A stretch of 64,000 bases of DNA from Erysipelotrichales bacterium. Its GTDB lineage: Bacteria; Bacillota_I; Bacilli_A; Erysipelotrichales; Erysipelotrichaceae. The position numbers and the translations under genes were made by a program. Below are positions 41,201 through 52,104 of this stretch, in pieces. The DNA lies in contig CAJTJP010000008.1 in NCBI GenBank assembly GCA_910576855.1, forward strand, positions 1 through 64,000, read 5' to 3'. How positions within the stretch are numbered: the first letter of the stretch is position 1; every line of letters starts with the position of its first letter. A model generated the notes under the pieces. It saw nothing but the letters and a program-made list of their open reading frames with translations, was not told where the DNA came from and did not search any database.

Positions 41201-44200
41201 ATGTTTAGGAAAATGATTACAGCACTAACGGCGACATTGGGGTTATTTGCTGTAGCTTATATTTATACAAACAGTAATATGTTGACTACTTTAAATGCAC
41301 AATCTGCTCCTGTCTTTCAATTGCCGAAAGGCTCAAAGGTTATTTTAGGAACGTATAATAATAAAGAAGTCGTATGGGATATCGGAAATAACAATAATAA
41401 TGGAAATTATGTTTTAATGAGCAGTATGTCAATTAAGGAAATCAGTAATTACGATCCCAGTATACCATCTAAATTGGCTACTCCGATTCCTTTGGAAGAA
41501 AGAGATAATTATTGTTTGAACATGAATACGCATGATGGTATCGCTGCTATATTTTGTCCAACCACCAGTTTGAAAGATGAAATAAACCTAATTTCGTTAA
41601 ATAATGCGGAAAACGCTTTGATGGTTAAATCCCCGTTCTTACCGCATTTCAATGATGTCAAAAATGGCGGATCGCTCGGCCTTGGGGTGAACGATCGAGC
41701 ATTTAAAAATGATGTCGTATATTGGTTGGATGGCTATTTATCATCTTATGATTCGATAAACGGAGGGTATCGCGGATTACACTTAAATGCGTTTCAAGTT
41801 GACCTGGCTCGTGCACTGTTTCCACATCCCACGAATGATGTTGATACACCATCTGTAAAGATTCAACCAATCGAAAGAATCGCTATAGGTTTTTCAAGTA
41901 ATACCACAGGCAGTGCAGGTGTTGATCACTCTTTACGACCTTTTGCGATTATAAGTCCTGCTGAAATTATGTTTGCCGCAAATACCTCTTATACAGATGG
42001 TAAATGGCATAGCTATACAATAGATACAAGTAACTTAAATGCAAACAATGAATTGAATCCTAATAAATTAAGAATCCAATCATCTTTAACAGTTAATTTA
42101 CAGGATATTAAAAGAAACAATCGTAGCACAGGCAAGGTTGTTAAAGATGGCAGTGTAGACGTAACAGTAAGTGCGAACACAGGAGTCAATACAAGGATTT
42201 CAACAATCCTATATAACGATGCAGGAACTCAGATTCAATATTACAAGTTAGGAAACGCTACGAAAAGTGGCACGAATGATTATTCAATAGATTTAAGCGG
42301 TATTCCTGTGGGTAAATATAAGCTTGCGGTAATTAATGAGGAATATGTTTCATCATCACAGTTATCGGTAGAAAGTTCTCCGATTTCGGAGCTGTTGCCG
42401 CTTGAAATAGTAGAGCCACATAGACTTACTTATACGAAACAACCGCAAAGCGGGGCAAGTGCAGGCAAGGATTATGAATTCAGTAAGAATGTAAATGCAG
42501 GACAAACGGTAGGTAAGATAACAGTAAACCCGCAAGGAGTTATGCCGCTTACATATACGGTAGAAGCAAACGGTGATGATACTTATCAAAACTTCGAAGT
42601 CGATGGTTTAAGTAGCGGTGCTTCAAGCAGTACCTCGTTGAATGTAAAAATTAAAAGTAATGCGCCTGATTTAATGAACGGGGGATTAAAAGCAGGAAGT
42701 TATAAATTCTGCATTACTGCAGTGGATGTGAATGGTGATCCTGTGGATACGAACGGAAATCCGACACAAAAGGTATGTACCTCATTCACAGTAGAAAAGA
42801 CAAGCTTAACGGTAGCTTTTGATGATCCGAATCAAACAAAGAAATCGGCAGCGGATGCCGCAACAGCTTGGAATGAAACTGCGACAGCGAACCCTAATAC
42901 AGGAACTAAAGTAACTTATAGTGTGAGCGGCGGTGATACGTATTTGATTGATATCGATGCAGATACAGGAGCGATTACCTATAAGGGCAACGGTGCTTTC
43001 GGTAAAGTAAAGATAAAGGCAACCGCAGATGATGATCCGGCTACAGGAAATGATAATTATAATAGTGCTTTCACAGAAAAGGAAATCATTATCTATAAAC
43101 AAGTAGACGGAAGTGTGACACCGCATGCGAATTCATCTGATAGTATTACTCCTACCTTTACCGCAACAGATACCAATGTAAAGACAAACGGAATTATCGG
43201 AACGATTCAAGGTACGACAGGAACACCGGATAATATCGGTGGTTCATCAACGATCACTTATAAATACGGTCTTGAAACAGGCGGTGATTCGAGCTTATTC
43301 ACTGTCGATCAAAGCACAGGAGTGATTAAGACAACTGGAAACCTTGGAGTACAAAGCTATCATATCACGGTAACAGTATCTGATAAATGGAGCACCAAAC
43401 AAATCCCGGTGACAATTAATGTCGGAGTAGCGAATGCAGAGGATTTAAGATTTTATGAAACAAGCGCTGCCGTTAATATGATAAGTCAAAAGAGTGTGAA
43501 GGTAACAGATACGAATGTGAGTGTCTATGCGACAGTCAAAGGAAGCACCAATAATAATCCTGTGACCTATAGAATCAAGGACGGTTCCACAAATATCATC
43601 ACAATCAATCCAAACAGCGGAGTAGTGACAATCAACGGTGTCGGAACGGTAACGATCGTAGCGGAAAAGGAAGGCGGAGTCGGACAGGCAAAGGCGGTAG
43701 CGGAGCTTACCTTTACAGTCACAGCGGGAACACAAAACTTCATCTATACAGATGATGCAGGAAATGAGCTGCCAAAAGATGGAAGCAGCTATAAGGCATA
43801 CAGTGAGGTATATGCGCCAAACAAGACCTTTCAGCTTTATACCGCAGGTAATCCAACCGGTTCAACGGTAAACTATCAATTAAAAGCGGGAAGTCCTACG
43901 GATGTGATATCGGTAGATGCGAGTGGATTAGTAACGATATTGAACGCTTCCTTGAATAATCAAATGGGCAAGGTGATTGTACAGGCAACCAGTCATGATC
44001 CTACAGGAAACTACAGCGATAAAACAATCGAATTACCAATCAATATAGAAAAGGGTACAAGAGTCATCAGCTTTAAAGAAAAACCAATCTATGTGACGAA
44101 CGGAAAAGGCAAGGTTACACCTGTCACTGAGGTTGACGGAGTCGTAGATACCGATGGCGATGTACTGATAGAAGTAGATACTAACGAGGATCACACCATC

Positions 44201-46276
44201 GCATGGACAAATGATAATAAAACAGTCGATTATAACTACAGCGGAGAAACAGGAAAAGATATCAAGATCCATGCGACAAAGCCGATGAATCGCAATTATA
44301 AAGCTGCGGAAGCGGACGGAACGATTCATATCATGGGACCTGATGAAAACATTTTAGCCATCACAAGTCCGGGACAGATCATCTACGGCGATCACTTTAC
44401 GATAAGAAGCAGTCAATATGATGCAGACAGCACGAATGTACAGTATACCTTCGAGGTTGATAAGACAACCTATATCTCTAGTCCAACAGTAAACGGCAAC
44501 AGTGCCGAGTTTGATGCGAAACAATTCAGCGGAAGCAATAAGACAACAATTACAGTGACAAGAACAGCGGACGGAGAAACACCGTTAAGTAAACAGGTAC
44601 AGGTAACTGTACTTCCGAAGCCGATTGAAATCATCATCGATGATAAGGAAAAGCTAAAGGGCGAACAGAATCCGGCACTGACCTATCAGGATTTCAGAAG
44701 TGAGTTAGTATCATGGAACAGCGTGCAGGATGTAATACAGGAAAATGATATAAAGCTAAGCACAACGGCAAAAACAGATAGTAACGCAGGTGCATATCCG
44801 ATCAAGGGAGATAGTAATACATTAAACAAGACCTATCCAAACTACAGCTTTAGCTTTAAGGAAGGAACACTGACGATCAAAGAGGAAGCCATTGAGGATG
44901 ATTGGTATCACTTAGAGGTAGATGACGGAAACAACACTGCCTATACAGGTGATTGGACAAATCAAGATGTCAACATCATCAGCGACCATAATGAGTATAT
45001 CAACATGTCACTTGATCAAAGTACATGGAAGCCAAATCAAGTAACAATCACAAAAGAGGGAGAAACAAACCAAAGCTTTTGGATGAAAAAGGATAGCGGA
45101 GCTATCACAAAAGAAAAACAAGAAATCATTAAGATAGATAAGACACCGCCAAAGTTAAAGAGTATTAAGGCAAAGGATTCTACAAATAAGCTGCAGGATA
45201 TCATCAATAAACTCAGCGGCGGAATCTTCTTTAAACCGGGGACAGCATTTGAGATAACGACAAGTGACAAAAAAGATGATTTGAAGGTCAGCGGCACAAA
45301 GGAAATCGCTTATAAGGTATACAAGACAGAGAAACAATCAAGAGCCGGAGATGAATTAGTCAAGGAAGGAACCTTAAGTGTTTCGAGTGAAAAGGCAAGC
45401 ATTAAAATCGATGAAACAACAGGTACTTATAAGGTTTGTGTGATTTTGACTGACAACGCTGAAAATGTAAGTGATGAAGCATGTTCAGAGCTTAATATCA
45501 GAGCGATCGGTGTAGATAGTGACGGTGATGGAATTCCTGATATCAATATTGATATTGACGGAGACGGTATTCCCGATTTAAATGTCACAAGAAATCCTGA
45601 TGATCCTGAGGATAAAATACCATATTTGAACATCGATACCGATGGTGACGGCAAACCCGATATGAACATCGATACGGATGGTGATGGAGAGCCTAATCTG
45701 AATACAGGAATCGTAAAGGAATGGCATCCTGATAAGTTAGTAGATATTGACGGTGACGGAGTCCCTGACTATAAAACAGATTCGACTTTAAAAGGCTTGA
45801 ACAATCGCGATACAGATAAGGATGGGTATCCTGATCTCAACATCGATTTAGATTTAGACGGCTTACCTGAATTAAACATCAATACAGACGGCAAGCTTGA
45901 TAAACCGCAAACGAATATTGACAGTGACGGAGATGGCATAGCGGATATCAATATTGATGAGGACAAGGATGGAATTCCTGATAAAAATATTGTAGAGATT
46001 ACGGAATGGAAGCCAAACCATAATGTCAGCAAGGACGGTAAAGTTATTTACGACACAATGGAGATTAATAAACAAGAGGAGCCCAATGATAAGCCAACAA
46101 TGCCGAATCAAAACATTGACACGGATGTAAAGGGAAGCTATTATCCGGGAGATAATGTAGGTGGAGCTATCACAGGTGATACAACCGATACTATGCTCTA
46201 TGTAAGTATGATGATGTTCATGATCGGAGTAATCAACTATCTGTTATACAGATATAAGAAAGATACATTTCAATAA
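41201..46276 (+). CDS. Giant secreted repeat protein, surface adhesin candidate (surf1)
   Basis: A 1691-residue envelope protein. A signal peptide ends near LNAQSA (residues 31-36). Residues about 38-300 hold a DUF6273-like domain (LPKGSKVILGTYNNKEVVWD). From about 405 to 1130 come cadherin- or Ig-like repeats (for example GDTYLIDIDADTGAITYKG). An MBG-like domain follows at about 1140-1230 (PKPIEIIIDDKEKLKGE) and another Ig-like part to about 1430. About nine calcium-type DGDGxPDxN repeats occupy about 1438-1600. The C-terminus is GAITGDTTD, a hydrophobic helix and basic YRYKK, like a sortase signal without LPxTG. The ATG at 41201 has an AGGAAAGGAAAG ribosome site. Confidence 0.82.
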   Translation: MFRKMITALTATLGLFAVAYIYTNSNMLTTLNAQSAPVFQLPKGSKVILGTYNNKEVVWDIGNNNNNGNYVLMSSMSIKEISNYDPSIPSKLATPIPLEERDNYCLNMNTHDGIAAIFCPTTSLKDEINLISLNNAENALMVKSPFLPHFNDVKNGGSLGLGVNDRAFKNDVVYWLDGYLSSYDSINGGYRGLHLNAFQVDLARALFPHPTNDVDTPSVKIQPIERIAIGFSSNTTGSAGVDHSLRPFAIISPAEIMFAANTSYTDGKWHSYTIDTSNLNANNELNPNKLRIQSSLTVNLQDIKRNNRSTGKVVKDGSVDVTVSANTGVNTRISTILYNDAGTQIQYYKLGNATKSGTNDYSIDLSGIPVGKYKLAVINEEYVSSSQLSVESSPISELLPLEIVEPHRLTYTKQPQSGASAGKDYEFSKNVNAGQTVGKITVNPQGVMPLTYTVEANGDDTYQNFEVDGLSSGASSSTSLNVKIKSNAPDLMNGGLKAGSYKFCITAVDVNGDPVDTNGNPTQKVCTSFTVEKTSLTVAFDDPNQTKKSAADAATAWNETATANPNTGTKVTYSVSGGDTYLIDIDADTGAITYKGNGAFGKVKIKATADDDPATGNDNYNSAFTEKEIIIYKQVDGSVTPHANSSDSITPTFTATDTNVKTNGIIGTIQGTTGTPDNIGGSSTITYKYGLETGGDSSLFTVDQSTGVIKTTGNLGVQSYHITVTVSDKWSTKQIPVTINVGVANAEDLRFYETSAAVNMISQKSVKVTDTNVSVYATVKGSTNNNPVTYRIKDGSTNIITINPNSGVVTINGVGTVTIVAEKEGGVGQAKAVAELTFTVTAGTQNFIYTDDAGNELPKDGSSYKAYSEVYAPNKTFQLYTAGNPTGSTVNYQLKAGSPTDVISVDASGLVTILNASLNNQMGKVIVQATSHDPTGNYSDKTIELPINIEKGTRVISFKEKPIYVTNGKGKVTPVTEVDGVVDTDGDVLIEVDTNEDHTIAWTNDNKTVDYNYSGETGKDIKIHATKPMNRNYKAAEADGTIHIMGPDENILAITSPGQIIYGDHFTIRSSQYDADSTNVQYTFEVDKTTYISSPTVNGNSAEFDAKQFSGSNKTTITVTRTADGETPLSKQVQVTVLPKPIEIIIDDKEKLKGEQNPALTYQDFRSELVSWNSVQDVIQENDIKLSTTAKTDSNAGAYPIKGDSNTLNKTYPNYSFSFKEGTLTIKEEAIEDDWYHLEVDDGNNTAYTGDWTNQDVNIISDHNEYINMSLDQSTWKPNQVTITKEGETNQSFWMKKDSGAITKEKQEIIKIDKTPPKLKSIKAKDSTNKLQDIINKLSGGIFFKPGTAFEITTSDKKDDLKVSGTKEIAYKVYKTEKQSRAGDELVKEGTLSVSSEKASIKIDETTGTYKVCVILTDNAENVSDEACSELNIRAIGVDSDGDGIPDINIDIDGDGIPDLNVTRNPDDPEDKIPYLNIDTDGDGKPDMNIDTDGDGEPNLNTGIVKEWHPDKLVDIDGDGVPDYKTDSTLKGLNNRDTDKDGYPDLNIDLDLDGLPELNINTDGKLDKPQTNIDSDGDGIADINIDEDKDGIPDKNIVEITEWKPNHNVSKDGKVIYDTMEINKQEEPNDKPTMPNQNIDTDVKGSYYPGDNVGGAITGDTTDTMLYVSMMMFMIGVINYLLYRYKKDTFQ

Positions 46277-46281
46277 AAAAA

Positions 46282-46401
46282 GTCTATCAAGGTAGACATT
46301 AATGGAGATAGGAAAAAGTTATTGAAATATATGTTTCTGAATAGAAAAACAGGCATTTTTGATTCAAAAACACCTGTTTCATATTGTCTACATTTATAGA
46401 C
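46282..46401. other. 120-bp invertible DNA element, orientation A (between surf1 and surf2)
   Basis: Bounded by GTCTATCAAGGTAGAC (46282-46297) and GTCTACATTTATAGAC (46386-46401), which match as inverted repeats at 13 of 16 positions. The 88-bp interior is the reverse complement of that at 59857-59944, with a 43-bp identical core (46318-46360) at exactly mirrored offsets. A hairpin with AAACAGG and CCTGTTT arms lies to the right of the core. Its strong T tract points left, so in this orientation read-through or a promoter toward surf2 is not blocked. AAAACACCTGTTT near the right end is shared with the region before surf3. Confidence 0.82.
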
Positions 46402-46422
46402 ATAAAGAAAGGAATGATTTGT

Positions 46423-49400
46423 ATGTTAAAGAGATTGATTACACTTTTATTGCTTATATTAGGTGTATTCACTGTTGCTAATATATACGAAAGCAGTGGT
46501 ATGCTGACTACTTTAAATGCACAATCTGCTCCTGCTTTTATATTACCTAAAGGTTCAAAGGTAGTTTTAGGTAAATACAATAATAAAGAAGTTGTATGGG
46601 ATATCGGAAATAACAATAATAACGGAAATTATGTGTTGATGAGCAGTAAACCAATCGTGGACAGTATAACGGTTTTAAATAAAAATTTGCCATATACATC
46701 CAGTGTTAAACCAAATGACAGCGATAAAGATAATTACTGTATCAAATTTTATCAAGCAAACGATTCGTCTTATGCATATTGTCCTACAACACCGTTGAAA
46801 GATAAGATAAATGATATTGTATTGAACAATACAGAAACAGAGATATTAAGCAGAAATCCTTTTTTACCTTCTGTTGTTGAAGTGAGAAATGGCGGAACGC
46901 TTGGCTTAACGGTAAATGACAGAGCATTTAAAGGTATCAGCAGTGACGGTTGGTTAGATAAAAGCTATTGGCTGGATGGGAGAGTTGTAGATGAATTCAG
47001 TTTTAATACGGCCTATAAAGATGTTTATATGAATGTCATTCAGGTTGGTGCTTCTTTAACTGTTACAGAAACCAATGATACTAAGTATGACTATAAGGAT
47101 TATGACACAGGAATAAGGTATTCAGGAAAAACAGAAAAAATATTTAGACATCCTGTAGATAACTGGATTAGTTCGGGAGGAACCGTTTTTTATTCATCAT
47201 TACGGCCTTTTTCAAAGTTGAACAGAGCTAAGGTAATGTTTGCTGCTAATACATCTTATACTGACGGAAACTGGCACAGCTTTGCGATTGATTCCGCAAA
47301 TCTAAATGAACTGAATGAACTAAATCCAAATAAATTAAGAGTCCAATCATCATTAACCGCTGATTTACAAGATATTAAAAGAAATAATCAAAGTATCACT
47401 AAGGTTATAAAAAACGGCAGTGTAGATATATCAGTAAATGCAAATACAGGAAGTAGTACAAGAATGTCAGTGATTCTCTATAATGAGGCAGGGACACAAA
47501 TTCAATATTACAAGTTAGGAAATGCAACACAAGATGGTACGAATGATTATTCGGTTAATTTAACCGGTATACCGGTGGGGAGCTATCAAGTGGCGGTCAT
47601 CAATGAGGAATATGTTTCATCATCACAGATAGCGGTTAAGAGCTCTCCGATATCGAATTTATTACCGTTAGAAATTGTTGAACCGCACAAGATTACTTAT
47701 ACAAAACAACCGCAAAGCGGGGCAAACAGCGGTAAGGATTATGAGGTTACTAAAAATGTAAATGCGGGACAAACGGTAGGTAAGATAACAGTAAGCCCGC
47801 AAGGAGTTATGCCATTAACTTATACGATAGAGGCAAACGGTGATGATACTTATCAAAACTTCGAAGTCGATGGTTTAAGCAGCGGTGCTTCAAACAGTAC
47901 CTCACTTAATGTGAAAATAAAAGGAAATGCACCGGATTTAGTAAATGGTGGATTAAAGGCAGGGAGCTATAAGTTTTGTATAAGTACAGTGGATGCGAAC
48001 GGTGATCCGACTACGGCAAATTCTAATTCCAAGGTATGTGCTTCATTTACGGTAGAAAAGACAAGCTTAACGGTAGCTTTTGATGATTCGAATCAGACAA
48101 AGAAATCAATAGCGGATGCTTCAACAGCTTGGAATGAAACAGCGAGTACTACTCCTAATACAGGAACTAAAGTAACTTATAGTGTGAGTGGCGGAGATAC
48201 GTATTTGATTGATATCGATGCGGATACAGGAGCGATTACCTATAAGGGCAACGGTGCTTTCGGTAAAGTAAAAATCAAGGCAACCGCTGATGATGATCAG
48301 GCTTCAGGAAATGATAATTATAATAGTGCTTTCACAGAAAAGGAAATCATTATTTATAAACAAGTAGACGGAAGTGTGACACCGCATGCGAATTCATCTG
48401 ATAGTATTACTCCTACCTTTACCGCAACAGATACCAATGTAAAGACAAACGGAATTATCGGAACGATTCAAGGTACGACAGGAACACCGGATAATATCGG
48501 TGGTTCATCAACGATTACTTATAAATACGGTCTTGAAACAGGCGGTGATTCGAGCTTATTCACTGTCGATCCAAACACAGGAGTCATTAAGACGACAGGA
48601 AACTTAGGAGTACAAAGCTATCATATCACGGTAACAGTATCTGATAAATGGAGCACCAAACAAATCCCGGTGACAATTAATGTCGGAGTAGCGAATGCAG
48701 AGGATTTAAGATTTTATGAAACAAGCGCTGCCGTTAATATGATAAGTCAAAAGAGCGTAAAGGTAACAGATACGAATGTGAGTGTCTATGCGACAGTCAA
48801 GGGAAGCACCAATAATAATCCTGTGACCTATAGAATCAAGGACGGTTCCACAAATATCATCACGATCAATCCAAACAGCGGAGTAGTGACAATCAACGGA
48901 GTAGGAACGGTAACGATCGTAGCGGAAAAGGAAGGCGGAGTCGGACAGGCAAAGGCGGTAGCGGAGCTAACCTTTACAGTCACAGCGGGAACACAAAACT
49001 TCATCTATACAGATGATGCGGGAAATGAGCTGCCGAAGGATGGAAGCAGCTATAAGGCATACAGTGAGGTATATGCGCCAAACAAAACCTTTCAGCTCTA
49101 TACGGCAGGAAATCCTACAGGAAGTAGTGTAACGTATCAATTAAAAGCGGGAAGTCCTAGCGATGTGATATCGGTAGATGCGAGTGGATTAGTAACGATA
49201 TTGAATGCTTCATTGAATAATCAAATGGGCAGGGTGATTGTAGAGGCAACGAGTCATGATCCAACAGGAAACTACAGTGATAAAACGATTGAATTATCGA
49301 TTAATATAGAAAAGGGCACAAGAGTCATCAGCTTTAAAGAAAAACCAATCTATGTGACGAACGGAAAAGGCAAGGTAACACCTGTTACAGAGGTTGACGG

Positions 49401-51540
49401 AGTTGTCGATACAGATGGCGATGTACTGATCGAGGTGGATACTAACGAGGATCATACCATCGCATGGACAAATGATAATAAAACAGTCGATTATAACTAC
49501 AGCGGAGATACGGGAAAAGATATCAAGATCCGTGCGACAAAGCCGATGAATCGAAATTATAAAGCTGCGGAAGCGGATGGAACGATTCATATTATGGGAC
49601 CTGATGAAAACATCTTAGCTATCACAAGTCCGGGACAAATCATCTACGGCGATCACTTTACGATAAGAAGCAGTCAATATGATGCAGACAGCACGAATGT
49701 ACAATACACCTTCGAGGTTGATAAAGCGACTTATATCTCTAGTCCAACAGTGAATGGTAACAGTGCCGAGTTTGATGCGAAACAATTCAGCGGAAGCAAT
49801 AAGACAACAATCACAGTGACAAGAACAGCGGACGGAGAAACACCGCTAAGTAAACAAGTACAGGTAACGGTATTACCGAAGCCGATCGAAATCATCATCG
49901 ATGATAAGGAAAAGCTAAAGGGTGAAGTAAATCCAACATTGACGTATCAGGACTTCAGAAGTGAGTTAGTATCCTGGAACGGCGTGCAGGATGTAATACA
50001 GGAAAATGATATAAAGCTAAGCACAACGGCAAAAACAGATAGTAACGCAGGAGCATATCCAATCAAGGGAGATAGTAATACATTAAACAAGACCTATCCA
50101 AACTACAGCTTTAGCTTTAAAAAGGGAACCTTAACAATCAAAGAGGAAGCCATTGAGGATGATTGGTATCACTTAGAGGTAGATGACGGAAACAACACCG
50201 CCTATACAGGTGATTGGACAAATAAGGATGTGAACATCATCAGCGATCATAACGAGTATATTAATCTATCATTAGATGGAAGCACATGGAAACCAAACCA
50301 AGTCACAGTCACAAAAGAGGGAGAAACAAACCAAAGCTTTTGGATGAAAAAGGACAGCGGAGCTATCACAAAAGAGAAGCAGGAAATCATCAAGATAGAT
50401 AAGACACCGCCAAAGTTAAAGAGTATTAAGGCAAAGGATTCTACAAATAAGCTGCAGGATATCATCAATAAGCTAAGCGGCGGAATCTTCTTTAAGCCGG
50501 GAACATCATTTGAAATCACAACGGATGACTCCAAAGATAAGTTAAAAGTGAGTGGGACAAAGGAAATCGCTTATAAGGTATACAAGACAGAGGCACAATC
50601 AAGAGCCGGAGATGAATTAGTCAAGGAAGGAATCTTAAGCATATCAAACGAAAAGGCAAGCATTAAAATCGATGAAACAACAGGTACTTATAAGGTTTGT
50701 GTGATTTTGACTGACAACGCTGAAAATGTAAGTGATGAAGCATGTTCAGAGCTTAATATCAGAGCGATCGGTGTAGATAGTGACGGAGACGGAATTCCTG
50801 ATATCAACATTGACATTGACGGAGACGGTATTCCTGATTTAAATGTCACAAGAAATCCTGATGATCCTGAGGATAAAATACCATATTTGAACATTGATAC
50901 CGATGGAGACGGCAAACCCGATATGAACATCGATACGGATGGTGATGGCGAGCCTAATCTGAATACAGGAATCGTAAAGGAATGGCATCCTGATAAGTTA
51001 GTAGATATTGACGGTGACGGTGTCCCTGACTATAAAACAGATTCGACTTTAAAAGGCTTGAACAATCGCGATACAGATAAGGATGGTTATCCTGATCTCA
51101 ACATCGATTTAGATTTAGACGGCTTACCTGAATTAAACATCAATACAGACGGCAAGCTTGATAAACCGCAAACGAATATTGACGGTGACGGCGATGGCAT
51201 ACCTGATATCAATATTGATGAGGACAAGGATGGAATTCCTGATAAAAACATTGTAGAGATTACGGAATGGAAGCCAAACCATAATGTAAGCAAGGACGGT
51301 AAAGTTATTTACGACACAATGGAGATTAATAAACAAGAGGAGCCCAATGATAAGCCAACAATGCCGAATCAAAACATTGACACGGATGTAAAGGGAAGCT
51401 ATTATCCGGGAGATAATGTAGGTGGAGCTATCACAGGTGATACAACCGATACTATGCTTTATATCACTCTTGTTAATCTTTCATTAGGAATCATAAGCTA
51501 TATACTTTATAAAAAGCACTTTGTAAGAAATACATTTTAG
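46423..51540 (+). CDS. Giant secreted repeat protein, close paralogue of surf1 (surf2)
   Basis: A 1705-residue protein with the same plan as surf1. A signal peptide ends at LNAQSA. A divergent DUF6273-like N-terminal third is followed by cadherin/Ig-like repeats, an MBG-like domain (PKPIEIIIDDKEKLKGE), DGDGxPDxN repeats from about residue 1453, and a GAITGDTTD plus hydrophobic C-terminus. Long stretches are almost identical in DNA to surf1 (for example around 48345-48820 against 43085-43560), while the N-terminal third differs strongly. The ATG at 46423 follows AAAGGAATG. It lies 22 bp after the invertible element, which probably controls it. Confidence 0.82.
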   Translation: MLKRLITLLLLILGVFTVANIYESSGMLTTLNAQSAPAFILPKGSKVVLGKYNNKEVVWDIGNNNNNGNYVLMSSKPIVDSITVLNKNLPYTSSVKPNDSDKDNYCIKFYQANDSSYAYCPTTPLKDKINDIVLNNTETEILSRNPFLPSVVEVRNGGTLGLTVNDRAFKGISSDGWLDKSYWLDGRVVDEFSFNTAYKDVYMNVIQVGASLTVTETNDTKYDYKDYDTGIRYSGKTEKIFRHPVDNWISSGGTVFYSSLRPFSKLNRAKVMFAANTSYTDGNWHSFAIDSANLNELNELNPNKLRVQSSLTADLQDIKRNNQSITKVIKNGSVDISVNANTGSSTRMSVILYNEAGTQIQYYKLGNATQDGTNDYSVNLTGIPVGSYQVAVINEEYVSSSQIAVKSSPISNLLPLEIVEPHKITYTKQPQSGANSGKDYEVTKNVNAGQTVGKITVSPQGVMPLTYTIEANGDDTYQNFEVDGLSSGASNSTSLNVKIKGNAPDLVNGGLKAGSYKFCISTVDANGDPTTANSNSKVCASFTVEKTSLTVAFDDSNQTKKSIADASTAWNETASTTPNTGTKVTYSVSGGDTYLIDIDADTGAITYKGNGAFGKVKIKATADDDQASGNDNYNSAFTEKEIIIYKQVDGSVTPHANSSDSITPTFTATDTNVKTNGIIGTIQGTTGTPDNIGGSSTITYKYGLETGGDSSLFTVDPNTGVIKTTGNLGVQSYHITVTVSDKWSTKQIPVTINVGVANAEDLRFYETSAAVNMISQKSVKVTDTNVSVYATVKGSTNNNPVTYRIKDGSTNIITINPNSGVVTINGVGTVTIVAEKEGGVGQAKAVAELTFTVTAGTQNFIYTDDAGNELPKDGSSYKAYSEVYAPNKTFQLYTAGNPTGSSVTYQLKAGSPSDVISVDASGLVTILNASLNNQMGRVIVEATSHDPTGNYSDKTIELSINIEKGTRVISFKEKPIYVTNGKGKVTPVTEVDGVVDTDGDVLIEVDTNEDHTIAWTNDNKTVDYNYSGDTGKDIKIRATKPMNRNYKAAEADGTIHIMGPDENILAITSPGQIIYGDHFTIRSSQYDADSTNVQYTFEVDKATYISSPTVNGNSAEFDAKQFSGSNKTTITVTRTADGETPLSKQVQVTVLPKPIEIIIDDKEKLKGEVNPTLTYQDFRSELVSWNGVQDVIQENDIKLSTTAKTDSNAGAYPIKGDSNTLNKTYPNYSFSFKKGTLTIKEEAIEDDWYHLEVDDGNNTAYTGDWTNKDVNIISDHNEYINLSLDGSTWKPNQVTVTKEGETNQSFWMKKDSGAITKEKQEIIKIDKTPPKLKSIKAKDSTNKLQDIINKLSGGIFFKPGTSFEITTDDSKDKLKVSGTKEIAYKVYKTEAQSRAGDELVKEGILSISNEKASIKIDETTGTYKVCVILTDNAENVSDEACSELNIRAIGVDSDGDGIPDINIDIDGDGIPDLNVTRNPDDPEDKIPYLNIDTDGDGKPDMNIDTDGDGEPNLNTGIVKEWHPDKLVDIDGDGVPDYKTDSTLKGLNNRDTDKDGYPDLNIDLDLDGLPELNINTDGKLDKPQTNIDGDGDGIPDINIDEDKDGIPDKNIVEITEWKPNHNVSKDGKVIYDTMEINKQEEPNDKPTMPNQNIDTDVKGSYYPGDNVGGAITGDTTDTMLYITLVNLSLGIISYILYKKHFVRNTF

Positions 51541-51668
51541 TATAAGCATTAGAAACAGCGGTTTATCAAACGATACTCCGCTTTTCATAGTGTATTTGAA
51601 AGCATTAAAAATTAAAGCTTTAGCTTTAAGGAAAAAAAGACACTTTTCAGTGCCTATCATAATACAAA
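51541..51668. other. Gap after surf2 with hairpins
   Basis: AGCGG...CCGCTTTTC (about 51555-51588) is a plausible terminator for surf2. TTAAAGC-TTTA-GCTTTAA lies further on, at about 51613. No gene was seen. Confidence 0.55.
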
Positions 51669-52083
51669 TCAGGAATCAAGTCTTTCTAATAAGGCTTCCT
51701 GAAGTACTTGAGAAAAATTGATCCCTTTTTTTTAAGGCGGCAGTATTCATCCATTCAGGAACTCTTAATGTTTTCTTAACTGCTTTGGAATTCGTTCGCT
51801 TTTTATATTTTAATAAATTAAACTCGATAATCACAAGATATTCATTACTTTTCAAATTGATATTATCCGGAAAAGATGTGACAGGAAACGGTTGATTTTC
51901 ATCCTCTCTGATTGAAAGTGCCAGTCCGAGGCAATCAACTGCCATTTCATAAGCCTCCTGAAGGGAATCACCTTGTGTCAATGCTTCGGGTATATCGGGA
52001 AAAGAAACCCAATAGCCCTTTTCTTCCTTATGAATCTTGTTTTTTTCATTGTAGAATCGCCGATGATACGCTATAATAAGCAT
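51669..52083 (-). pseudogene. hicB-like antitoxin remnant with frameshifts
   Basis: The HicB core KGYWVSFPDIPEALTQGDSLQ and C-terminal KAVKKTLRVPEWMN are clear. After MNTAALKK the frame leaves the family. Removing one A from an A8 run restores GINFSQVLQEALLERLDS and a stop at 51669, the normal HicB end. At the 5' end an ATG in an A7 context is also one base out of frame, and the usual YYPAIF segment is missing. The 5' part overlaps the fmt promoter. No hicA is adjacent, so this is probably a decaying orphan. Confidence 0.7.
52049..52077 (+). promoter_or_regulatory. Promoter of fmt
   Basis: TTGTAG, a 17-bp spacer, TATAAT, 28 bp before the fmt ATG and inside the 5' part of the hicB remnant. 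Confidence 0.75.
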
Positions 52084-52104
52084 AATAAATAAGGACGTGA
52101 TACA

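Noticed and set aside
45513-46000. Regular short repeats suggesting a CRISPR array
   Set aside because: The periodicity is of codons for DxDGDGxPDxN with no unique spacers, inside an open frame.
46282-46401. Reading the GTCTA-N6-TAGAC repeats only as small terminators or leader hairpins
   Set aside because: This does not explain why the 88-bp interior is inverted between two loci at exactly mirrored offsets.
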